The notes under the pieces were generated by a model. It had not been told where the DNA came from. It searched no databases and worked only from the letters and a program-made list of their open reading frames with translations. Made by a program: the position numbers and the translations under genes. From Neckera pumila (lineage: Eukaryota; Streptophyta; Bryopsida; Hypnales; Neckeraceae), in contig OZ018408.1 of NCBI GenBank assembly GCA_963969595.1, forward strand, positions 38,936,108-39,000,107: 64,000 nt of DNA, given 5' to 3'. Shown piece by piece: positions 1 through 12,040 of this stretch (position 1 is the stretch's first letter; every line of letters begins with the position of its first letter).

Positions 1-586
1 TTGTAGAGAGTGTCACCTGCTTGTGAAACGTTTCTCTGCCACGCATGTCAGGTATGGATGTTGAAATTTGACGCACAGCTTACAAAGTGAGAATGTCAGT
101 TTGTGCGCATCGCCGTCGTGGTGTTTCTTCCTTTTCTTGGAACAGATAATACTCCAAAGAACACCTTCTTGTGAGGTTTCTATGGTTGTAGGAGTCTGCA
201 GCTCAATGTGTTAGTAGGTCACTCGTGATAGTAGTTCGGCACGAACAACTTTTATCTTGTTTAGCTGGATTCATCTTGGGTTGGTCTTATCCTCTCTTTG
301 GCTCTCAACTTTGTATATATCTCGTCTTGGTTGCACAGTAATTGCACGATAGTAAGGGCGCCAATCTTGAAGAAGATAACAAATTGGGGAGCACTTACAC
401 TGTTTCGGTGTCTCGTTTTCAGATTGAAGGATCGAGGTACACGATGTTGACAGGAAACCATCCAAATTGACTAGAGAAGCTCGACATCTATGTATCTCCT
501 GGAAGAATCAATGTCAGGGCTTTGTTGACCACGAACAGAATTTTCAGATCTCCTCACTAGGCGTAGCTCCCAAAAGGTCCATTGCG
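1..586. other. 5' flank and probable 5' UTR of the ANF-receptor gene
   Basis: No coding exon was recognised here. The stretch ends at the chosen start codon of the receptor gene. An upstream in-frame ATG at 467 would add 40 residues and bury the signal peptide, so this region is read as promoter plus 5' leader. No convincing TATA box or terminator was identified. Confidence 0.5.
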
Positions 587-3500
587 ATGGCAAGAAAAGA
601 AAACTATGCGGTGGCTCTTCTTTTTGCCGTTTTGTGCATGTGCTTGAAAGATGCCGAATCACAGAATGTAACTTATACGCTAGGTTTTCTGGCGCCTTCA
701 CCAGATTCCGTCATTCCTTCCAGCCTGGCCATGGAATGGTGAGCCCTACCTTTGGTATATCAAAATCAAGAATCATGCAGGATAGTGACTATTAAAAATG
801 ACTAATATTGGTGTCATCGCCTTCTTACAGAGCTCATTCCAATCCTGTTTTCAATTTTCATTCAGAACTTGCAACATTCAGATCTTGTCTGTGTTGGTGT
901 TTGTCAGGAACTCAGCATTCGAAGTGGCTCTACATGTTCTAAACTCAGAAAACAGATCGTATCAGCTTATCGGCAGTCGGCAAGACACTGAATGTGACTG
1001 GCAACGTGGGACGCATGCTGCTGAAAACCTTCTCCGGCCATTAATGGTTCCTCCTTTGATTGGTGCAGTTGGCCCTGCTTGCACTGATGCAGCTATGTCA
1101 GCTGGAAGAGTTTTTATGGAAAAAAATTATCCGATTATTTCATTTGCTGCCACTTCCGAAAGCCTCTCAAATCGAGGAAACTACCCAACATTTTTCCGCA
1201 CAGTGTAAGATTCCTAGATTACTGATACATGGTCAATCTTTGTGTCAAGAATAGTTTATGGTTTGCTCTCAGTTGTAGAATTGCGATATTTAGCTTTGTG
1301 GTACCAACTTATCAGTGTCGTAGCGCTCCTTGAACGTGGAGATGAGCCCTACGTGATTTGCTGGATCTTAATTTAATTGGATTTGAGCGGAACGTGTATC
1401 AATTGACTGAACGTTTTTTACTTTGAAATTCTGATGAACGTGACCTTGTTTAATTGTCGCAGTTTTAGCGACAGGTATCAGGCAGCGGCCATAGCAGCTA
1501 GTGTGAGTGCCTTACAATTCTGTTTTTTGATATTTAGGGGTCGTGGTATTCCCGTTTTCACTGAAACGTTGGGTATCTATAGGTGTAACTTGAGATTTGT
1601 TCATCAATACTAATTCATAGCCCAGGTCACAATAGGTTCTCAGGTATGTGTAGAGCGTTCTGCGCTAGTCTGCCGTATTCATAGCAAAGTCATACTATTT
1701 TAGTATGCTTCAGTTGGAGATTAGTTCCAAAATATTAGACATCTTTCTTCTATTTCAATGTCTAGCTTGTCAGCACTATCTTATGATGCACTTAGATGAT
1801 TTGAACTCAGGTGGCAAAGTTGAAGATCAAGCATCTCACGGTGTTGACAACTCAGCAGTACTACAGCATCAATCTGGCCTCAAACATAGTTGAGGTTTGT
1901 ACCTCCCACATGATATTGTGTGCTGATCTATCTGAGCCCTGGTTCATGGGATTCACGTTCTCACTCGGGAGATAAAAGTATAGGAGTAGGTCGTGGACGT
2001 TGGTTATCTAGGTGAATGTGTGACTAGGTTAGACAGGGCTTTCCCTGTCATGTAGGTTCTTGTGCTCGAAACTTGTAAGTTTTCAGTATTTGAGGCAGTA
2101 TTTGGGTTCACCCACAGAACAGCATCAGTGACACAAAGATTGTCGATGACTACTTGCAGGCAGTGGGTTCCTTGGCAACTACGTACCTTCTTCATAGTGG
2201 GGACAATTCAATTATCAACTCTACTGAGCTTGCCAGTGTCCTTGATAAAGTTGGAGAGGATGAGTTTATTGTCCTGGCTGTGCAACCAGTTCAGGCCTAC
2301 GCAATTTGGACAGCTGCTTCTCAATTGGTAAAATTTGGAGAACATCAAATAGGACCATGATTGCAGCCCCCTTCTAGTGAAGATTGAGAACTAGTAAATC
2401 CGGATTCAACTTTATTTCGTTTTAAGAAATATGTGGTTGTGGGCACAGTGATCTACACTCGGTTACTTGATTACAACTTTCTCTTGTTTTTATTAGAGGT
2501 TTCAGGAGGTTTATTGGATAGCCTATATTGTCGTTTTGCAGGACAGGATAAGATATCCATTCTGGTATTTCGGGACAGATGGAGTAACTGCTTTTGATCC
2601 AGCGGATACGAATAATACAGGTCTTCCATCCTGACGCACATGTGTGGCGAGCAACATTGTAGTACGTAATTTGCTTAATTGACAGACGTGAGGCTGAAGA
2701 GCAAGTTTATGGTGTGGTACCGTTACTGAAATTTAAGGCAGTGCTTGCCTAGTGCAGATCCTGTCTTGGTGAGCGCGTTACAGGGTGAAATTGGAGTTTC
2801 CCCTTATGGTACGAGTATTTCGATTCCAGAGCATGTGTGTTTATCTCTAACATTCGTTTTCACGATGTGGACTATTGACACATGAAAGGATCTAGATTTT
2901 TTGGAGGCTAAGTAAGGTGATCCATGTCAAGGCTTATTAAGACGTGGTTTTTTAAAGATTGGGTTCCAAACTGGCTGAGGTGTGCATGTTGAGAGTAAGG
3001 GCTGATGTGCTCTTTTAGATCTCACGGCATGTCTGCCATACTATCTGATCTCTGTACACGTCGCTTGTTATTACTAGGTATTGGAAAGGCTTGGATGATG
3101 TGAATTTTCTAATTACTTGTGTTCACTTGGAAGTAAACGCAAAAATCTCTGCCATTGTTTCAGGTGGCGACATCCTCAACAATGCCCCTTGCGAGAAATT
3201 TTATTCTTACTGGAAAGCTAATAACTATTCAGGTTTTCCATCGGATGGACATCTGAGACCGCGTTCTTACGTACCGCACCTAATTGATGCTGTGCAAACC
3301 TATTTCCTAATAATCGACAACCTCATCAAGACAAATTTGTCTGTCACGAAAGATAATGTCCTTCAAGCACTCAATGGCTCCGGGCCAGGATTTGAAACGT
3401 TTGAGGGTTGCAGCGGCACAGTGTCATTTGACACTGCTACAGGAAGTCGAAGTGTATTAGCGCAGGTTCCTCAGTATGATCTCGTATCGCTTGCACCTGA

Positions 3501-4336
3501 TTATTGGAATGTGAGTCTCGATCAACTCTCTCGTACATAGTAGCTCTTGACCGTTCCAAGAAACGTGTGTAGCATTGCCTTTTGCTGTCTCTCTAATTCT
3601 GATGAATGGAGTGAAAAGATTTTCTCCAGAAATGTTTTCAGACCTTGAGCCAGTATTTGTCAGCACGAGTGTTAATTACACCACGATCAAAATGAACCTG
3701 CAACTTCCTTGCGCTCCATGTCTTGGAGCATTTGGAACGCATTTTTAAAGTTTCTACTTCATTTTTCTGAAATTCGTGTATGATGATCTGTGGGATTAGT
3801 TCTAAGGAAATATGTGTGTGCAGGTGAAGGGTGAGATCAAAAACGGCAGCGTGCTCAATTTTCAATTGCTTACACCACCTGGAAGCGCTTCAAATTCGGT
3901 ATGATACTCTTCCGATGCTAGAGTTGCAAAATATGTTTCGATTCTTCCATTGCATCTAAAGTCTGATGGGATGAGTCCATCTTAATCTTCTCCAAATTTA
4001 CTCATACACTTCCTTTCCAGCAGTTAACGTACATGTGCTGTGTGTTTCGTCAGAAGAAAGTATTTGTAACTTGCATGCATAGCTAATGAGCCCTTAATTT
4101 TGCAGACACATTTGGCACCAGGCCCAAACGGAACGTCGAGCAATACCAAAGTTGGCATCATTGTTGGCACCCTTTTGGGGGCAGTGGCTGTAGTGTTTCT
4201 CGCTGGAAGTGCCTTGTTCTTGTATAGACGAAAATCTGACCATGGTCTCACTAGGAGCGAGTCCATGCGTAAAATGATAGATTTTGTGGGAACGGGTAGT
4301 TTCCGAGGATCAGACAGTTTCCGACTCAATAGGTAG
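587..4336 (+). CDS. Secreted/one-pass receptor with ANF-type ligand-binding domain (10 exons)
   Basis: Spliced model: 587-738, 908-1204, 1463-1502, 1811-1894, 2118-2327, 2542-2620, 2758-2808, 3164-3510, 3824-3898, 4106-4336. All introns are GT-AG and phases agree, giving 521 residues. Residues 1-26 form a signal peptide (hydrophobic run after MARKENYAV). The rest of the ectodomain reads as a type-I periplasmic-binding / ANF-receptor fold: a GPACTDA segment, an ISFAATSESLS hinge, FFRTVFSDRYQAAAIAA, then a C-terminal lobe with an ATGSR turn. Residues about 461-484 are one transmembrane helix, followed by an RRK stop-transfer and a ~35-residue Ser/Arg-rich tail. The family includes GABA-B, glutamate and natriuretic-peptide receptors. 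No 7TM, channel, kinase or cyclase domain follows before the stop. The ligand is unknown. The start at 587 was chosen because it opens directly with a signal peptide. Confidence 0.85.
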
Positions 4337-5234
4337 AATTGCGTAGCATGCTTTAAGACCTAAGTTCATTCTAAAATGTCCGCTAGAGTGGATGGTCAAT
4401 CTTCCTTTAAGTTAATCACAGGAGTCTTCCATTGACATGGTCTCTTGGTAGCTACCAATGCCAACAGTTACAGATCCACTTTGATGGGAACGTAGTATTT
4501 TCTTATATAAAGAGTGTAATGTTTCAGATAAGAGGAGTGAACTTGTTCCTGCGCACTACGGGTTAAGGGTTGTTAGGGTTTGAGGTTTAGTGTACCGTAG
4601 CCGTAATGTGAAGGAAGTTTCTAGATCAATTTAATTCTCCGAGACTTAGCTTACATGAAACTGAGTAATTGATCCTACAACAGCATTGTCACTTGCCACA
4701 GCCCTGCAAAACAAGACCATTAGAATTGGCTGAGAAATCTACGCTCTTTTCATTGATATTGTATTGCATTTCTACCTAAAGTATATCCTAACCCTAACTC
4801 GTCTTGCATGGCCTTCAGCTCTCTAGTATAGCAGTTATACTCTAGGTAAGGACTAAAAAGTCATTGTATTAATATCAATAGAATACTAAATCAACATTGC
4901 AAGTACATTGCTTAAAAGCATTAATATTTGACAAATTGCATCTCTAAATTAAAGTCATTTTAGCACTATTTCAATATTAAATTGTCTAATACAATGTCTA
5001 TTAAAGAGGTAACACTACAAAATTAAATCAACTACACCTAAAATTGATGGAACAAAAAGTTTTGATAATAAAATTATATATCAAAAATCGTACTGAAACT
5101 GATACAAAAATTGATACATTTGAAAACAAACTTATAGTGAAAATTGTACAATATTGTATTGAAATTTACAAAATTGATAACACTTATAGAATAACTATAA
5201 TTCTTTAATATGGATTTAAAATCATGCAACGAAA
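4337..5234. other. AT-rich intergenic DNA
   Basis: Probable 3' UTR of the receptor gene for the first few hundred bases, then AT-rich sequence with no open frame of interest. There are short CCCTAA-like runs near 4790 and their complement near 4560, but no tandem telomeric array. Confidence 0.5.
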
Positions 5235-5955
5235 GGGTGATTGCAAGAAACACTTGTACTATTTTATGTCACATGTTGCGTGCTAATTAGTATTTTGGCT
5301 ATAACTTTTGCATTTTGACTCCAAATGACTCCAAATTCATAAACAAGGTATTTATAACTATTATACACCTAATCTAATATCTTGAAATTTTTAAAAAAAA
5401 TTAATATTTAATAACAGCCCCAAATATTATGTCACACTTGCCAATTTTAAGGATTTTAGTACTATTTAGTACCCAAAAAAACAAATTTGGAGTTGAAATT
5501 TGGAGAAAATAGTTTGTAGACTTATAGCTATGGTCCAAAGCAATTCTAAAAATAATTAATTTTATGTGGTGTAGAAGTCCACAAAGTGAGCTATATTCAG
5601 CTTGCATTTTGCAACATATAAAACATATTTTTGGTAGTTTCTTTGGTAAATGATCATCTTCATAGAATTGTTGGAAATTTTGATCAATTTTTGTTTTATT
5701 TTTTAAAAAAAAGTTCTTATTTTTAAATAATTTAAACATCAAAGTATCTATTTTCTTGAGTTTTGGCACTTTTCTAGTTCTCCTATTTAGAGAATTTTCC
5801 TATGTTTTTCCTTTGGTGGTTATCTTCATTTTAAAGGTGGTCATATTTTTAAGAAATTTTAAGATTTATTTTTCTAATTTTAAAGTACTCCAAAAAAAAT
5901 CATGAGTACTGTTGCAAAACGCAACAAAGAGTATAGGTGTTTCTTGCAATCATCC
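5235..5955. mobile_element. Non-autonomous TIR element, ~720 bp
   Basis: The ends are inverted repeats. The left end reads GGGTGATTGCAAGAAACAC, and the reverse complement of the right end reads GGATGATTGCAAGAAACAC, with the match continuing into a TRTACT motif. The interior is AT-rich and non-coding. No clear target duplication longer than AAA is visible, so the superfamily is not assigned. Confidence 0.6.
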
Positions 5956-6950
5956 AAAATTGAAATTTTGTATTGAAACTGATACATTTGATAATTACTA
6001 AAATTCTCCAAGCATTGCAACTTATTTGGTTCAATCTTGTATAGATCGTTTAGTCAACATTAGCAATTTCTCTCTTTGCTTCCAACTATAGCAAGCATAA
6101 AGTCACTAAATCTTTTCCATAAATCCTTGGTTTTAGCAACAATTTCTTTGCAAATTTTTGAATCAGACCTATAAACAAAGTACATGAAATTAGAATATAC
6201 AATTACTTCAAACAATTGCTATATTTATCCAAATTAACCTTGATTTAATTGTTTTCTATTACCAGTTGCTACAAATCTCTTTTTTTCTTTTTAAATCCAA
6301 TTCATCTACATTTTTTGTTAGATATTTAAAGTATCAAGGTGTACCAATACATCTATAGGTATGTGGAATGCACTTGAAAAATTACCTTTAAATATGTTGG
6401 GCGGTAGTTATTGACAAACATCCAATCTTTAAAGTAAAACAAATCCATGATTTTTATTATGGACCTTGTCTAAGAAAGGTGATGCTCCTCTAGCAGGAAA
6501 ACTTTGCCGCCTAATTTGGAGAACATTTGTTCGAATGAAAGCGACAACACATCGAGGAACAAGGGAGGGCTTGAACATTCTGGGGAATCTGTTGGGCAAC
6601 ATAAAATTATTCACCTTTACTAGGGAGGTTCCTTTTTGCTCCCCCCAAATCAAGAACCCCAAACCAATGAATTCTGCTAGTCTGACAACAGATTGCATCA
6701 TATTCTAAGCTTTCCATTTTTTTTTCAAGTATTATAACTCAATTTTTCCCCCAGGTATCTTGGGGGGAATTTTGCCTCCACCTAGGGGGAGGCACCTGAC
6801 ATGGTTTAGGAATGTTATGAATGTCTGAGTGACATGCAAATGAATCCTTGACACTTTGCTTGAGCTTTGTACTAAAACAATTGCTTGAGTTCCCACAATT
6901 CCCACTATTTTCTAGTTTGCATGGCCCTCTGGGCTTGGAATGTCCTTTAA
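5956..6950. other. AT-rich intergenic DNA with two small hairpins
   Basis: No gene was recognised. Two adjacent short hairpins lie near 6748-6795 (a CCCCC/GGGGG stem and a GCCTCC/GGGGGAGGC stem). An 80-codon open frame at 6466-6708 has no recognisable family and is probably chance. Confidence 0.4.
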
Positions 6951-6959
6951 GGATTAAGG

Positions 6960-7255
6960 TATAGATTAGTGTGCCCAGTGTTGTTGCCACAATATAATAT
7001 AATATAATAATAAAAGTATTTTTACAAATTTAAAAATTTAAAAATAATTAAAAAATTTAAAACCTTTGACACAATGAATTGATTGAACGCCATGAAACAA
7101 AGCCCATGCATCCCTTCTCTCCAAGGATTTACTAACAATACCAAAAATGCAACCAAAGGACCCATAGCCGAGAAGATTTCAACACAACAAATGAACAAAC
7201 AACCTATCTTAACCTTAATATATACTCCGTATATACTAGTGTTTAATTTGCAAAA
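6960..7255 (-). repeat. Family C dispersed repeat, copy 1
   Basis: First of six copies of one unclassified repeat. Shared landmarks are a GTGTGCCC(A/T)GTG start, an internal ATGAAACAAAGCC block and a tail rich in AACAAAC. Orientation is opposite to the copies at 8205 and 42245. It is decayed and AT-rich, with no coding capacity seen. Confidence 0.65.
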
Positions 7256-7374
7256 ACTTTGAGATTCAATATTTTTTATACACAAAAGAATGCGGTTTGT
7301 GGTGATTGGACATGCAATGTGAAAGTCATGTTTTTTCCAAAATAAAAGATAATATAATTCAATTTTTTAATTTA

Positions 7375-7565
7375 AAAATTATTCAAAAATCCATAACTTC
7401 TACACTATAGGTCTAAATCTCACAAAACAAAGTCCGTGCACCCTTCCTTGCAAAGAGCTTCCCAAATATACCAACATTGTGGAGGGAAGACTCATAGTTT
7501 TTTAGATCTTAGCATATCAAACAAACCAAACAAACAACACAAACCAAACAAACAATTATTCAATC
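7375..7565 (-). repeat. Family C dispersed repeat, copy 2 (partial)
   Basis: Shares the GGTCTAAAT - CACAAAACAAAG - CCGTGCACCC block and the AAACAAAC-rich tail with copies 3 and 5. It lacks the GTGTGCCC end, so it is truncated. Confidence 0.6.
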
Positions 7566-7574
7566 TAATCTAAA

Positions 7575-7845
7575 TTATAAAGTATAGACTAGTGTGCCCT
7601 GTGCCATTGCCACAACCAAAATAAAAATGTAAAAATAATTTTCTACTTTTCTAATTTAATAAGAAAAAATTTGAAATTCAATAATTTTCACATTGTAGGT
7701 CTAAATGCCACAAAACAAAGCCGTGCACTCCTCCTTGCTAAGGGCTTTTCAACGGTACTAAGCACACGACCAGGGGATGTACAATCCAAGAGATCTCACC
7801 TTAACTATCAAAACCAGACAGACAAACTAACTTAAAGTATGAAAT
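7575..7845 (-). repeat. Family C dispersed repeat, copy 3
   Basis: Begins with TAGTGTGCCCTGTGCC and includes CACAAAACAAAGCCGTGCAC and a GGTACTAAGCACACGACC segment. That segment closely matches the better preserved copy at 25315. It lies in direct tandem after copy 2. Confidence 0.65.
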
Positions 7846-7903
7846 GGATACCCTAAAACCTGATCGGAAATAAGAAGAAACACTGCACTTAGCAAACATG
7901 CAC

Positions 7904-8112
7904 TAGGGGAGGCAACCCATTCCCAATCGACGACCCATTTCCGGTCACTTCAAGAATTACAGGCATGTAAGAGGGTGATTTCTTTGGTGGAAAATTTTCT
8001 CATGTGCAGCAATAGTGTTCAGATGTTTTGGTATCAAAACGAAGTTGCTATGAATTGATGAGTTCAAGATTCTGTAATTCCTTAAGTGACCAAGAATAGG
8101 TTGCATCCCCTA
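7904..8112. mobile_element. Small TIR element (MITE-like), 209 bp
   Basis: Left end TAGGGGAGGCAACCCATTC and right end (reverse complement) TAGGGGATGCAACCTATTC are inverted repeats. Both are followed by GGTCACTT-AAG-AATTACAG. The left arm carries a ~19-bp internal duplication. No coding capacity. Confidence 0.6.
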
Positions 8113-8204
8113 TTTGTTAGTATAGATTGGCTCACTCACAATTACGGTTTTACAAGGCTTCTAGAAAGAAAGTGCGTGGACATCACTTCAAGAAAGCCTA
8201 GGTT

Positions 8205-8470
8205 TCTAATTGTATTACAAATTTGTTTGGTTTGCTTGCTTTGTTTGTTATAGTGAGATCTCTAGAACTGTGCATCCTCCAGTTGCATTCTTGGTACTAT
8301 TGGACAGTTCTTTGCAACAAGAGGTGCACAGATTTTACTTCATAGTGTTTCAATTCACGATAGAAAAGATATTGAATTTCAAAGTTTTTATGAATTGAAA
8401 AAAATTACTCTTACTTTTATTTTATTATATACTATGGCAACAGCACTGGGCACTACTGTAGTATAATATA
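8205..8470 (+). repeat. Family C dispersed repeat, copy 4
   Basis: Inverted relative to copies 1-3. It runs from a TTTGTTTGGTTTGC-rich start through TTGCATTCTTGGTACTATTGG to GGCAACAGCACTGGGCAC. A 62-codon chance frame crosses it. Confidence 0.65.
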
Positions 8471-8660
8471 ATAGATTAAATCTCAGATGCTGACAGCAAC
8501 CAACATTGTTCTATAACCTTTACACTCTCCTCACTTGCTTTTCTTGAGCCAATTGATCTATAAGTTACTTTGAATTTGTTGCGAATACTCAAAGCTTTGG
8601 AGCTGCTAGACTTGAGCTCTTCAGCGATGTTTTAATTTTTAGAGGAAAGTACTTTTAAAC

Positions 8661-8834
8661 ATGGCCGCCACTATGCTTTGCGAGATCTTGATTGTTGTCT
8701 TATTCCTTCCTTTGGGAGTGTTTTTGAGGTACTCTTGTGGTGTGGGTAAGTCAATCTTTGGGGAGCTCGGGAGTGGAGCAGTTCCTTAACCTGCATTGTG
8801 TTCAATTGTAGAATTTAAGTTGATTCGTAGCTAG
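8661..8834 (+). pseudogene. Orphan first exon of a PMP3/RCI2 (LTI6) small membrane protein
   Basis: The frame from 8661 to 8745 encodes 28 residues with the PMP3 signature (an acidic-Ile start, then a VLFLPLGVFLRYSC helix). It ends at a consensus GTAAGT donor. An acceptor at 8810-8811 would add G-AA-TTT, giving the Glu-Phe that begins the second exon in this family. After that only KLIRS and a stop follow, instead of the second transmembrane helix. The family normally has about 50-60 residues and two helices in the plasma membrane; this copy keeps 35 at most. I read it as a broken gene or captured exon. No alternative second exon was found before 9.5 kb. Confidence 0.65.
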
Positions 8835-9599
8835 ATTCAATATATTCAAAGACATGATAGTTTGGATTAGGCCTATAGAAAGTGGTGATGTTCGTGGGTT
8901 TCGATAGATTTCAAAAGGATAACAAAATCAACTCTATCCTTGGATTTTTGTCATTAAACATGAAATTGTTTCAAACACGAGATCGATCTGCAAAACAAAC
9001 TCAAAGAACAAGCTAACGTGAAGATAAATTCACTTCATAATTTCCTTCTCAAAATGATGAAAGGCCACCATCACCACCTTGGGCAGTTGCCCACTTCACC
9101 AAGGACACACAATAAACATCTAAACAGTCTTTCCAAGAGTCCAGCTTAGAACCATTCCAAGAATAGGCTTTTAGTGTCCAGCTCAAAATAAAAGAATTGG
9201 ATGACATAATTCAAGAAGTGGATGTCAACTCAATGTGAGGAACAAATGTTCATTACTTTGATTTCTCATCAACTAAAGGCTAACTACAATGCAAAAAAAC
9301 AACAGAACACATAACATAGGGTGTTATGTAATATTGAAAAAAAATGTGTTCAACATTTACATCTATCATTTGATAGAAAATGGTCCAAACTTGTCTCTTT
9401 TCCACACAATATGCACATACCATTGGACTTGCAGTCTCCTAAAAAGCTGACATAATATTTGCCTTACTTCCTGGTACTTTGCTCAACGACTTATAGTCTG
9501 CCTTTTGGGTGATGGTTAGGATTCCACTTCTTTAACGAACTGAGCTATTACATGTCTATCAGTCCCATCATCAATCATTTGAAGAAGGTTAGTATTTTT
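8835..9599. other. Intergenic DNA
   Basis: No gene was seen. It separates the PMP3 fragment from the 3' end of the NBS-LRR pseudogene. Confidence 0.4.
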
Positions 9600-12040
9600 C
9601 TATCTATCAAGAAAAACAAAAATGATGCATCCAACATCTTTGAGTTGTCGTAGGATGGAGCTCTGATTCGACTCCCACAATTGCAAGTTGTCGCATTTTA
9701 AGATACCGAGACTAGAAAGTTGAGTCAATCTCACGAGAGACTCTGGAAGGTGCTCTAAACTTTTGCAATTTCTCAAATGCAAATGTTGGAGTTGAGAGAT
9801 GTCGCCCAAAGATGAAGGAAGTTCCACCAATTTGACACATTTTGTAATCCACAGGCTTTGTAATGAGGATAAATGACCCACATGCTTAGGCAACCTTTTC
9901 AACAAACAGAAATCTGTTATCCGGAGATTTGCAAGCTGTTCCAACTTGCACAATGCATCTGGTAGCACCTTCAAGCCAGGAGAGTTTGGCAATTCATGTA
10001 ACACAAGATCTTCCTTGTGCGATAAATTGCCTAGAGACTCCGGGAGATTTTCTACCTGATTATCATTTTCCAAGGCAAGATACTTGAATCGAGGACATGA
10101 AGGCAATTCACTGTCAGGGAAGACACTAAGGTGAAGCACTTCTAGATGATCTATGTGAAGTTGTCCCTTTTGGATGGTCTCCAATATTCCTTTTTCCAAT
10201 CTCTTGCAACCACTAAGATCAAGATGTTCTAATTGTGAGAGTTGTCCTAATTGCTCAGGTAGATTGTCGATGCATAATTTCTCACTATAACATAATCTCA
10301 ATGCTTTTAGGCTGTGTAAATTGCCCAAGAACTTGATGGTTTCAAGGGCAAGGCACCGTGTAAGATCTAGCTCATAGAGATGATGCATTTTTGCTTCATA
10401 TATACATAAGGTTTTTAAATTGGAGCAATGTGCAAATGTCAAATACTTCAATTTTTTGACCTTGCCAACCTCTGTAGAAAACCAGTCAAGCTTTCGCACC
10501 CTGTACAATTGAGCCTTTTAAGTGAATCCAGCTTGCTAATTGACGTTGGAAGACTCTCCAATGAAGAGCAATGTACCAACATCAATACTTGGAGACTTTT
10601 GAGGTTACCGATTGTATCTAACAAGGTCTTCAAACTTGTACAGTAACATAGTTGAAGCTCCTTCAAAAGAGATAAATTCCCGATAGATAATGGAATTTCT
10701 TCTAAATTCTTGTAGTTATTCATCTCCAATACTCGTAATTTGGTAAATGATGCCAACTCTTGTATGCTCCAAATTGTAATCTTTGTCCGATCAAGACAAA
10801 GCCATGTCAACTCCTCTAAGCACAACTGACATAGTGTTCCACAACTTGTAAATCACTATTTCTCAAGTCCAATAACCTCAGCTTCTTGAAGTAGCTTGCC
10901 CCTCCAATATCCCTACTTTGTTTTGTAAGATCCTGGTGCTGATCAAATTCCGACTTTTTAACATGAATCAATAATAAGGCTTCAACAGTTTTGAAACTCT
11001 GAAGTGTCAAAAATTCTAGTCATATAGTTGCCCTCCTCATGATGATAACAACACTTACCAATTGAAATAGGGCAGTCAAAAACAATTTGCTACAAAAAGC
11101 GAGCTTGAGTGAATGAATCATATTCTAATAAATGTACACCTATCATGCTTCAAATGAGAACATTCACTATGTTTTGTAGCGTGAATTTTAGACCTTCTTC
11201 TTTCTTCCAAAGCCGACTCATGCTCCCGTCCACCATCTTTCTCACAATTCTTTGACCCATGTCTCGTACTTGATCATGCATTACAAAACTTTCTATGTTC
11301 CATTTGATAAGAGACGAGTTTATAAGGTTCTGAACTCCAATAGGAGAATTCCAAATTTGAGCAAGCCAGGGCTTACGTACGCAGAAGTCAGGAATGATAT
11401 TCCACATTTCACTCAAAATGGAAGCAAAATCCAAAAAGATGCTCTGCTCATCTTGAACCAAATCATCATAGCTGATTTTCAACCTTGCCCACAACTTCTT
11501 GTCATCAATATGTCCGTCAAAAGGCTTGGTTTCTTGCAATCTCCTCAATGCCTCTTCCCATACGTCTATCCGTTCTCCAATCTCCAGAGAATTGTACTTC
11601 CTCAAATACTGCCCAATCACTTCAAGGCTTAGAGGCAATTGACCACAAGCCTTGGTAATAGCCTTTGCGTGATCATCAAGTTGCATGTGTTCCTCGTCGT
11701 CATCGACTCCATGGAAAGCATAAAACAAAAACAATTCTGAAGGATATTTCCCATTCAATAATTCCACATCAAAAATGCCTTCACAATAGTCATGCAAGAT
11801 ATCTTGTCGTCAAGTAGTCACAATCACCTTGCTTCCTTTCTGTCCACCTTGAAAGCATGCACCAACAAGTCCAAGTCTTTCATACCCTTTTTAACACCCA
11901 CATTGTCAATCACCAATAACACCCTCATTGTCACGATGCATTGTTTAATCATCTCCAACTAAACATCTGATGTTTTATTGAACATTATTGTTGACATAGA
12001 AACATGGGTTGTCAACTGTAATGTCCACAAAAATGCGTTC
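9600..12040 (-). pseudogene. NBS-LRR (probable TNL-type) disease-resistance-like pseudogene
   Basis: Read right to left. Around 11.86-11.96 kb lies a kinase-2 motif VLLVIDNVG, then GSKVIVTT followed by an in-frame TGA and RQDIL (RNBS-B). The frame changes between these two motifs. 11797-11150 gives the GxP-like CGQLPLSLEVIGQYL, a winged-helix stretch and MHDQVRDMGQRIVRK (MHD motif). 11010-9600 holds many plant-type LRRs of the form LxxLxxLxLxxCxxLxxLPxxLG. The LRR part is split by at least two frameshifts (near 10820 and 10490). No P-loop or TIR domain is readable upstream. Intact relatives are cytosolic immune receptors; this copy cannot make one. Confidence 0.85.

Noticed and set aside
4560..4800. 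CCCTAA/TTAGGG-like runs suggesting a telomere or interstitial telomeric array
   Set aside because: Only one or two degenerate units on each strand; no tandem array.
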